A DNA stretch of 64,000 nucleotides from Tranquillimonas rosea (lineage in GTDB: Bacteria > Pseudomonadota > Alphaproteobacteria > Rhodobacterales > Rhodobacteraceae), in the NCBI RefSeq assembly GCF_900111315.1, contig NZ_FOGU01000007.1:124001-188000 (forward strand). The letters are read 5' to 3'. Made by a program: the position numbers and the translations under genes. Under the pieces are notes generated by a model that was given only the letters and a program-made list of their open reading frames with translations, was not told the origin of the DNA and searched no databases. Of the stretch, positions 58,153 through 64,000 are shown piece after piece. Numbering within the stretch: position 1 is the first letter of the stretch; each line of letters opens with the position of its first letter.

Positions 58153-59247
58153 TCAGTGTTCGGCACGCCTTTTTTGCGCGGAACGAGAGAGCTTCTTCCT
58201 GTCCGCCTCTCTCCGATACTTGGCGACCGTTTGAAGGCTCTGACCGGTCACAGCCTGGATCTCGGAGTCTGAGCAGCCAGCCTCGGCAAGTTCGACACAT
58301 GCGCGTTTACGTAGGCCATGCAGGGAATAGCGCGTGATGTCATCGTCGTTCTCGTTGGCCCGATCTGAAAGCGACGCGCGCCATGCCCTGAATGCTTTCT
58401 CAACATCATCATAAGAGAGATGTTCGAGTTCGTTTTTCGCAAGAACATGACGCTTGCCGGGGGGCAGGTTTTCGATGAGGACACGCAGTCTCTCAGGACA
58501 GTAGATATCGAAGGTGGAATCACCTTTTTCGTCTACCACAGTGATCCATTCGTCTTGCAGGGCAGAGCGCGGCGTCTGGATTGCCGCTGAGGGTCGCTGC
58601 CCTGTTCCTTGGATCAATTCTGCGGCTATTCTCACGTCATCGGGAGCGAATTCCACTTCTTCGAGGAGCCAATTGGGCCATGTCGGAAATTCGCGTTGGG
58701 GGCCGTATTTTTCTATTCCTCGCGTTGGGTTCTCACCGAGATTCCAGTCGAGGGTGTCGTTCGCGTAGTTCCAGAGAATGGAAACGACTTGCAGCATCCA
58801 ATCAGCAGCGCGAGGGGTCGCCGACATCGCATTGTGCTTCTTCCTTATTGCCGCCTTCGAAGTGGAACTCATCCTTTTTTCTGCGTTCTTTTCGAGAATT
58901 TTATTGAACTCTCGACTGTAGGATTTCTTCGTTCCAGAAGATAGGTTCATCTGCTTTTTGGCGTCCCCCTGCCATTCGCGGATGCACTCACCCCAAGTGT
59001 GTTTTATAGGCTTGCGTTGCGCTGGATGCCTTCCGGCCTCTGCCGCCCAGTATTCTGTATCCAGTTTCTCGAGATCTCCCTGCCAGTCCAGCTTGATGCT
59101 TCGCTCCTTTCTTTTGCCGGAACTGTCGGTCCACGTAACTCGATGGTAGGGCACCCATCCACTACCGTTGCGGGGCCATACCCATTTAAGGCGCTCGCGT
59201 TTGATTTTGGGCTTTTTGGGTTTCTTTTTATTCGAAGTCGTCGTCAT
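58153..59247 (-). CDS. Tyrosine recombinase (phage-type integrase)
   Basis: A 364-residue integrase placed 80 nt from tRNA-Leu. The catalytic domain shows Arg218 (GTGQRPS), the box II HGLRK (His310, Arg313), Gln336 in TGQS where His or Trp is usual, and the nucleophile Tyr344 in AKYRR. The N-terminus is very basic (KKKPKKPKIKRERLKW) and contains a core-binding helical region. Start ATG 59247 overlaps the AlpA-like gene by 20 nt. It would excise and integrate element 2. Confidence 0.92.
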   Translation of the reverse strand: MTTTSNKKKPKKPKIKRERLKWVWPRNGSGWVPYHRVTWTDSSGKRKERSIKLDWQGDLEKLDTEYWAAEAGRHPAQRKPIKHTWGECIREWQGDAKKQMNLSSGTKKSYSREFNKILEKNAEKRMSSTSKAAIRKKHNAMSATPRAADWMLQVVSILWNYANDTLDWNLGENPTRGIEKYGPQREFPTWPNWLLEEVEFAPDDVRIAAELIQGTGQRPSAAIQTPRSALQDEWITVVDEKGDSTFDIYCPERLRVLIENLPPGKRHVLAKNELEHLSYDDVEKAFRAWRASLSDRANENDDDITRYSLHGLRKRACVELAEAGCSDSEIQAVTGQSLQTVAKYRREADRKKLSRSAQKRRAEH

Positions 59248-59440
59248 CTTCTGGCGTTCTTTCGTTACCGTTCAAAATCGCCTCCAGATCCGCCACACGC
59301 CAACGAGACACTCCGCCGATCTTGCACGGGGGAGGCAGAGCGCCACTCCCGACGAGCCGACGAAACTGCGCCGCCGTCATGTCGAGCATGACGGCCGCAG
59401 TTCCTTCCTTGACGGCGATCGGTCGGTGGTGGGCAGGCAT
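59228..59440 (-). CDS. AlpA/MerR-type helix-turn-helix protein (excisionase-like)
   Basis: A 70-residue DNA-binding protein. The winged-helix excisionase pattern is AAVMLDMTAAQFRRLVGSGALPPPCKIGGVSRWRVADLEAIL, seen at residues 15-56 in two segments (MLDMTAAQFRRLV and IGGVSRWRVADLEA). It has an acidic tail (EDDDDFE). ATG 59440 is chosen; the open frame continues upstream without domain signal. Its overlap with the integrase suggests it controls excision direction. Confidence 0.75.
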   Translation of the reverse strand: MPAHHRPIAVKEGTAAVMLDMTAAQFRRLVGSGALPPPCKIGGVSRWRVADLEAILNGNERTPEDDDDFE

Positions 59441-59848
59441 TCTGAAGCTCCAAGCCTTGGAGATCAGGAGATCGGATCGCATCGCGGGGATCGGAAATGA
59501 TGCGACGTCGACCGTGCGAGCGAGCGAATCCGAGACCGATGGCAGCGCCTCCGCCGAGTGTCGCAGTGGTCCACCAGGCCGGTGAGGACTGCGCGAAAGA
59601 TGTCGACCATCTGCCGGTCGCCACTCAGGCAGCTCTACATCCTTGGGAAGGATGAGGTTGGTTCGTTGCGAGGGTCCCGGAAAATCCGTCAGTCGGTGGG
59701 CTGATCTTGCGGTGGATGGGGGCATGCGCCCACTGGCGCTGTGCCGTTTTTCGTCAAGGGCGTGCCGATGGGGCAGCAGTCGGAGCGGGTCCGGCACGCC
59801 TGCCCGCGGTGATCCAGCCGCGGGCGTGGGTCTTGCGACCCTCAAGCT
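59441..59848. other. Gene-free region upstream of the AlpA-like gene
   Basis: About 400 nt where open frames on both strands lack start signals and recognisable domains. It probably contains the promoter for the alpA-integrase pair; nothing specific was identified. Confidence 0.35.
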
Positions 59849-59876
59849 GACGGCGCCCGAGGGGGCGGGCGCCGTC
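59849..59876. terminator. Strong hairpin, probable terminator
   Basis: GACGGCGCCCG, 6-nt loop, CGGGCGCCGTC, a perfect 11-bp stem 5 nt beyond the stop of the minus-strand gene at 59882. No clear T-run on the minus strand; the plus side has TCTTCTC. Confidence 0.6.
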
Positions 59877-59881
59877 TCTTC

Positions 59882-60349
59882 TCAGCTCTCGATCAACGCG
59901 CCGGTTTCTCTTACTGCGCGGGCGGCCGAGAGAGTCGCGAGGATGATGTCGGCGAGCAGCGCCAGCTCAGCCGCCGAGTTCGCGAGTTCGCGGGCCTCGG
60001 ATTCGCGGTGAACGGCTTCGTAGCCACCCCGCACGTGATTGTCGTCGCCCTGCCAGTAGACGTGTGTTCCAGCGTCGATTTGCTGGGCGAGAATGTCGCT
60101 GAACGTCTCGAGGTCGCGAAGGGCTTCCTCCTCCAGCACCGTCCCGCGCTCTATGCGTCGCGCAAGGCTGGCGGCGAAGCTCCTCTTGGCGGCAGGCAGA
60201 AGTGGGATGACGACGTCGTGGAGTTCGTCTGCCACGATATGCGCTTGCATGAGCGCAAGAGCCGCGAGCCGAGCAACGAGGTCCGGGGTCATCTCGGCCC
60301 CTTCAACCAAGTCCGAAAGGCGGGGCAGGGTGCGGAGTTGTTCTCTCAT
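59882..60349 (-). CDS. Hypothetical helical protein
   Basis: A 155-residue all-alpha protein (MREQLRTLPRLSDLVEGAEM and onward) with no recognised family. Tryptophan occurs once (HVYWQGDDNHVRGG). ATG 60349 overlaps the stop of the upstream gene (ATGA), so the pair is translationally coupled. Context suggests element maintenance or regulation; no direct evidence. Confidence 0.55.
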   Translation of the reverse strand: MREQLRTLPRLSDLVEGAEMTPDLVARLAALALMQAHIVADELHDVVIPLLPAAKRSFAASLARRIERGTVLEEEALRDLETFSDILAQQIDAGTHVYWQGDDNHVRGGYEAVHRESEARELANSAAELALLADIILATLSAARAVRETGALIES

Positions 60350-60756
60350 GCCGCCGCCCTCCGACCGCTGCATTCGTCGACGGCGTCTGCCTCGCGGTAG
60401 GTATCGAGCAAATCGCTCAATTGATCGGCCAGCAGACAGATCTCCTCGACGCAGGTGCTGGAGGGATCGATCGCCGCGAACAGCTCGGCCTCGATGCTGG
60501 ATGGGTCATGGACGTGATCGAGCCTCAGCAGCTCGAGAAGTTCGTCGAGTGCCCGCATCGTCCGCCGCGACGGCTTCGCGGGCTGCGCCAGCCCGTCGAG
60601 GACGATATGAGCGATCCGGAGGCCGGCGCTGCCACCAAGTAGGCCTGCCGAGTCGAGCAGCGCGTCCTGGCATGCGCCGGAGAACGACCGCAGCTCGCCG
60701 AGCGGGGTCGAAGGAACGACGCCGAAAGCAGTGACGTCTGGAGTGGTGTCGAACAT
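60346..60756 (-). CDS. Hypothetical helical protein
   Basis: A 136-residue acidic helical protein (MFDTTPDVTAFGVVPSTPLG and onward; LSDLLDTYREADAVDE near the end). GGGAG precedes ATG 60756; upstream in-frame codons have no start signal. First gene of a two-gene operon with the protein ending at 59882. A perfect 14-nt palindrome lies about 50 nt upstream. Confidence 0.55.
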   Translation of the reverse strand: MFDTTPDVTAFGVVPSTPLGELRSFSGACQDALLDSAGLLGGSAGLRIAHIVLDGLAQPAKPSRRTMRALDELLELLRLDHVHDPSSIEAELFAAIDPSSTCVEEICLLADQLSDLLDTYREADAVDECSGRRAAA

Positions 60757-60806
60757 GGTATCTCCCGGGTTCGGGGGTTTCCGGATCGATGTCCGGGTCA
60801 AGGTTG

Positions 60807-60820
60807 GGTGTTCGAACACC
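60807..60820. promoter_or_regulatory. Perfect 14-nt palindrome upstream of the two-gene operon
   Basis: GGTGTTCGAACACC is a perfect palindrome 51 nt before the minus-strand start at 60756. TTGACC lies next to it on the minus strand, as a possible -35. Probably an operator. Confidence 0.55.
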
Positions 60821-60978
60821 TTTGATTTCGTTTGGAGCGCTCCGGTGCGTCCCTCGGCGGCGGCTTTCACGAAGAAGAGCCGATCCCGAGGGATGCCGCT
60901 GGGCGAGCCATCACTGTCCTTATCTTCCCCTGCCGGCCGTCGAAGGGAGGGGCAGCTTGCCGCCAGGTCCCTCGACAG

Positions 60979-61263
60979 TCAGTCAGATCGGAAATGACCG
61001 AGGACGCTGACAGTCGAAGCGTCACTTGAAGCGGCGTTGGATGCGACCGCCATTGCAAGAAGGTCCATGCGCTCGTGCGCGGACATGCCTTCCACGACCT
61101 CGAGAAGGCGGACCAGGGTCATCGCGAAGAACCCGGCGACCTCGTCGGCGCTGCCGGGTTCCGTCGGCACGGTCGACCAGAGGTGCGCTCCGCCGAGCCA
61201 GGCCTCCAGTTCTCGGGTCTCGAGGTTCGAAACGATGCTGACGCCTCTTCTGCCATTATGCAT
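60979..61263 (-). CDS. Hypothetical protein (94 aa)
   Basis: MHNGRRGVSIVSNLETRELE to LGHFRSD. Helical, with a FFAMTLVRLLEVVEGMSAHERM segment. GGAGGA lies 9 nt before ATG 61263. No family is recognised. Like its neighbours it is oriented away from the relaxase. Confidence 0.5.
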   Translation of the reverse strand: MHNGRRGVSIVSNLETRELEAWLGGAHLWSTVPTEPGSADEVAGFFAMTLVRLLEVVEGMSAHERMDLLAMAVASNAASSDASTVSVLGHFRSD

Positions 61264-61918
61264 CTCGCTGATTCCTCCCTGACCATTGTTTCTGCGAGGC
61301 GACCATCGGATGTGCTGCCCGCCCGCTGACCGAGAGGAGCACAGGTGTTGGGTCGATGCTCTCCCGCGACCTCGGCGCGACGCGTCACTTCGCGCGCACC
61401 GCGACAGCTCCACCATCGCCAAGCCGTCCATGCCTCTCATGATCGTTCAGCCTTCCCTTCAGGCTCGGCGCTTATCCAGAGGCGTCGGATCTGAAGGGAG
61501 GGCTGTCGGCGACTGGCAGCGATCCATCCCCGCCGGAGGCTCTTGAATGATCGAGCGGCGGTGAAGTCGTCGGCTCAATGGGAGAGGTCGAGGAGAGGGC
61601 TGGCCCACTCCTCGCCGGGGCCGGGGAGGCCCGAGCAGGTGGGGTTCGGGGAGGAGTGCGGAACGACGCTCCCCGGGCCGCCGGAGGCGCAGGAGCGCGC
61701 GATGTGGGCTCCTGTCGGCCGTCCGCCCAGGACCGCCCGCCGCGCAGGCGCCCCGCCGGCGGCGCGGGGTCCCGGGGCAGCGCCCTGGGCGAAGGAGGAA
61801 ACTCGAACGCAGGCGCAGCCGCAGTGCGAGTTTCCTACTGAGTATCGAACCCGCCCCTTCAGGAGCGGACGCAGGTTCGAGGCGCGATCTCCCCACCGGA
61901 TGGTGAGGAGATAGGTCC
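61264..61918. other. Structured gene-free region upstream of the MobV relaxase (candidate oriT)
   Basis: About 650 nt with no convincing gene. Inverted repeats are dense near the relaxase: AGGAAACTCG (61796-61805) with CGAGTTTCCT (61827-61836), then CGAACC/GGTTCG around 61850-61885, and CACTCCTC/GAGGAGTG around 61605-61660. Transfer origins of MobV elements usually lie directly upstream of the relaxase gene and contain such repeats, so oriT is the likely content. The nick site was not identified. Confidence 0.5.
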
Positions 61919-63619
61919 ATGTCAGAGAAGAAGAAGCACCCGATCGTGTTCCGGTTCGCGAGCGTCTATCCTGCCGCGCTTGCGCGCATCGAGATGCATG
62001 CCAAGCGCAGTGGCGGCCCGCTCGAAAATATCGAGCTCCAGTTCATGCACCGCAACAAGGTCTATGTCGGCCCGACGTTCGCGGAAGAAATGCGGGCGGA
62101 GATCCGCGCGATGAAGCAGCAGAACTTCGACGAAGAGGTTGCGGCGTGTCGCGCTCGAAAGCGGAAGAAGGAGGCCGCGGCGCGCGAGGAGGCCGGGCTG
62201 ATCGATCCCTGGCATGGCAATTCTCAAGGTCCGATCCGCGAGGCGATCGTCACCGCCCACTGGGAGTATTTCGAGGCCGAAGACCGATCAGACCCCAACG
62301 ACCTGTTGACCACATACGGGGTCGACAAGAACGGCGAGGAGGTCGTGCACGTCCTGAGCAAGGCAAAGATCGAGGCGTTTGAGAAGGCGACCTTGGCGTT
62401 CTTCGATGAGTATTTCCCGGGGTCGGTGCGGCACCTGCGCATGGACCTCGACGAGGAGACACCGCATTTTCATGCGGTCATCTTCGAGACCGCCGAGAAG
62501 ACCAACAAGACGCGCGGAACGCAGCGGCTCATTCAACCATCGGCGCACCCGCTGCTGGCCGACTACGAATTGTTGCAGGACGTCGCCGGAGAGCACTACG
62601 CCTCGATCGGCCTCGCGCGCGGACAGAAGCGCGCACAGGAGGTGCGTGAGGCGAAGGAGTCCGAGCTTCCGCTGCCAGACGCTGTCCGTCATGTTTCGCC
62701 GCGCGAATATCGCAACGGGCGCGCCCGCGCGATCCGCGCGAAGGAGTTGGGCGTCAAGCAGCAGGAACGCGACCTGGACCTGCGTGAAGCGAACGTGTTC
62801 CTCGACGAGGTTACTGCCGATGCAAAACGCGCTGGAGCGGCAGCCGCCGAGCGAGAGGCTGCCGAGACGAAGGATGCGGCAGAGGTGCACCTGAAGCACG
62901 CCGTGGGAAAGATGGCCGAGGCCAATGCCTACGTGGATGCGGTGAGCGAGGGGCTGGAGGCGATCATCGGGCATGAAGTCGACTACGAACCGGCGGAACA
63001 AGACCGCCCCGAGCGCCTCGGAGATGGACCCAAGGCGCGGAACGGCGAGGAACAGGAAGGCCTCTGGTCGCGCATCCAGCCGGCCTACGAGCGCCTTGTC
63101 ACCTTTGCGAGACATGCGTTCCGGCTGAGGCATAGGGTATTTGCCGCCCGACGCTTGGAAGCCGACATCGCACGTCGCGCCAAGGCAATGGCCGAGGCGG
63201 AACGCGCCGCAGGCAGGCCCGTCGGAGTCGAGTTGTCCGCCGTGCTGGGGGCGACCGAGGAGCTCGCCTACGAGGTCGACGATTTCCCTGGAGCCTGGGC
63301 AATCCCGAAGAAATCCGATCACGAAGCGGTAGGGACGCGGCTCGACGAAATGTCCAACAAGGCCTTGCGAAGCTGCTACCTCGCCACCCGGGATGCGGCG
63401 GACATCTCTGAGGAGCAGCTGGAGGTGCACGATCCTTTCGATCGGGGCCGGCGCGTGTTGGAACTCGAGGCAGGACGGCGCGGGCTCAATCTCGAGACTG
63501 GCCGGCATGATCCGAAGTCTGCATCGGACCCGAAGAGGGCGACGCTGCACACGGATCAGGATACTCAGACGATCAAGGTCATGCGGCGGGACGACCAGCA
63601 ACAGCGCGTTCGACGCTGA
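61919..63619 (+). CDS. MobV (Pre/Mob-type) relaxase
   Basis: A 566-residue relaxase. The MobV metal-binding motif is clear: HLRMDLDEETPHFHAVIFE (His172; HxDExxPHxH pattern). The N-terminal half contains the nuclease, beginning FRFASVYPAALARIEMHAKRS. The C-terminal half is a long charged coiled-coil region (from about residue 275; KELGVKQQERDLDLREANVF, AEREAAETKDAAEVHLKHA). The start ATG 61919 follows GGAG. It would nick the upstream oriT and move element 2 with a helper conjugation system. Confidence 0.88.
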   Translation: MSEKKKHPIVFRFASVYPAALARIEMHAKRSGGPLENIELQFMHRNKVYVGPTFAEEMRAEIRAMKQQNFDEEVAACRARKRKKEAAAREEAGLIDPWHGNSQGPIREAIVTAHWEYFEAEDRSDPNDLLTTYGVDKNGEEVVHVLSKAKIEAFEKATLAFFDEYFPGSVRHLRMDLDEETPHFHAVIFETAEKTNKTRGTQRLIQPSAHPLLADYELLQDVAGEHYASIGLARGQKRAQEVREAKESELPLPDAVRHVSPREYRNGRARAIRAKELGVKQQERDLDLREANVFLDEVTADAKRAGAAAAEREAAETKDAAEVHLKHAVGKMAEANAYVDAVSEGLEAIIGHEVDYEPAEQDRPERLGDGPKARNGEEQEGLWSRIQPAYERLVTFARHAFRLRHRVFAARRLEADIARRAKAMAEAERAAGRPVGVELSAVLGATEELAYEVDDFPGAWAIPKKSDHEAVGTRLDEMSNKALRSCYLATRDAADISEEQLEVHDPFDRGRRVLELEAGRRGLNLETGRHDPKSASDPKRATLHTDQDTQTIKVMRRDDQQQRVRR

Positions 63620-63700
63620 TCAATCGGGGCCGGGATGTATCGCATGAAGGACTGGAAGGCGTGCGCGGTCCGCACAAGAAGCTGAGTGTGGAAGAAGAGA

Positions 63701-63730
63701 AGAGCCGAGGCGAGTCCGCGCCTCGGCTCT
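63701..63730. terminator. Bidirectional terminator hairpin
   Basis: AGAGCCGAGGCG, 6-nt loop, CGCCTCGGCTCT, a perfect 12-bp stem between the convergent relaxase and the minus-strand partial gene. On the minus strand it runs into TCTCTTCTTC. Confidence 0.7.
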
Positions 63731-63736
63731 GACTGC

Positions 63737-64000
63737 TCATGCCGCCTCGTCGTCGAGATCGCTGTCGTCTTCATGCTCTCGCTCAAGGGCGCCGTCCTCA
63801 GCGCGGCCGATATCGTCGGAAAGAGGAAGGCCCTCGTCGCCCGCTGGATCGTCGAAAAGTGGCATCTGGCGCGCATCCTCGGCGTCGGACGACGCCTTCT
63901 TGTCCCCCTTGGCCTCTGCCGGCGCGGCATCCTGGCGGCCGAGAAGTCGGCCTTCCAGGCCGGCGATGACGACTCGCAGATCGGCGATTTGCCCCTCGAG
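63737..64000 (-). CDS. Acidic protein, C-terminal end (partial)
   Basis: The last 87 codons of a gene entering from the right edge. It begins with a coiled-coil-like LEGQIADLRVVIAGLEGRLL and ends in a very acidic tail (QMPLFDDPAGDEGLPLSDD, then DDSDLDDEAA and TGA). The overlapping frame on the same strand is basic and Arg-rich and is rejected. No family is recognised from this fragment. Confidence 0.6.
   Translation of the reverse strand, partial: LEGQIADLRVVIAGLEGRLLGRQDAAPAEAKGDKKASSDAEDARQMPLFDDPAGDEGLPLSDDIGRAEDGALEREHEDDSDLDDEAA

Larger units (their letters stand above)
58074..64000. mobile_element. Integrative mobilizable element 2 (tRNA-Leu), partial
   Basis: It starts at the 3' end of tRNA-Leu and continues past the right edge. 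It carries a tyrosine integrase facing the tRNA, an AlpA-like regulator/excisionase, three unknown genes and a MobV-type relaxase. No direct repeat of the tRNA 3' end is in the window, as expected if the right end lies outside. Confidence 0.8.

Noticed and set aside
61543-61914. A 123-codon frame just upstream of the MobV relaxase
   Set aside because: Composition follows the inverted repeats, no ribosome-binding site and no domain; the region is better explained as a transfer origin.

Overview
The window comes from a high-GC alphaproteobacterium, most likely a member of the Rhodobacterales (Rhodobacteraceae/Roseobacter group). The reasons are: CckA with a perfect TTAA-N7-TTAA CtrA-type box in front of it; a direct-repeat LexA box (GAAC-N7-GAAC) before recA; an iscR/cysteine desulfurase/sufBCDS operon whose IscR lacks the three usual cluster cysteines; an lpxD-acp-ketosynthase cluster; and two copies of a 30-nt repeat with flanking GC hairpins that I remember as abundant in this order. 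No rRNA genes or CRISPR arrays were seen.

Layout. (1) 1-26160 is core chromosome: the tail of an ABC transporter ATPase, a FemAB/GNAT-like protein, guaB, an RsmB-like rRNA methyltransferase, cckA, recA, alaS, small proteins, typA, an SMR pump, a YitT protein, icd, an alpha/beta hydrolase, then the Fe-S assembly operon (iscR, NifS/IscS-type desulfurase, sufB, sufC, sufD, sufS with small membrane proteins between) and a DASS/SLC13 transporter. (2) tRNA-Arg(CCG) at 26180-26256 is the left junction of an integrative mobilizable element that ends somewhere between about 49980 and 50117. It carries a large serine recombinase, small unknown genes, a VirD4/TraG-like coupling protein, a 10-kb co-directional defence block, ArdC antirestriction, an AbiE toxin-antitoxin pair, and MobA/MobC mobilization genes. 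(3) 50118-57987 is core again: DUF882 peptidase, L,D-transpeptidase, lpxD-acp-KAS, an IalB protein, thioesterase, DsbB and a YqaA/DedA protein. (4) tRNA-Leu(CAA) at 57988-58073 is the junction of a second element with a tyrosine integrase, an AlpA-like protein, unknown genes and a MobV-type relaxase. It runs off the right edge.

The most interesting region is 33281-43322. Four overlapping genes encode an MmeI-type adenine methyltransferase, a one-motif phospholipase-D nuclease, a DEAD/DEAH helicase and a GIY-YIG nuclease, and look like an ATP-dependent restriction-like system. They are followed after 54 nt by a two-gene short prokaryotic Argonaute operon. Its effector partner looks like a SMEK-type (PD-(D/E)XK-like) nuclease domain fused to an APAZ domain, next to a catalytically dead MID-PIWI protein. 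The inferred logic is guide-directed sensing of invader nucleic acid by the APAZ/PIWI heterodimer, which then unleashes the nuclease, next to a modification-based system. AbiE and ArdC on the same element add a further abortive-infection layer and an anti-restriction layer that would help the element move.

In the core, regulation is visible in several places: a CtrA box before cckA, a LexA box before recA, an IscR-type operator over the iscR promoter with a second similar box inside the downstream desulfurase gene, and several strong intrinsic terminators.
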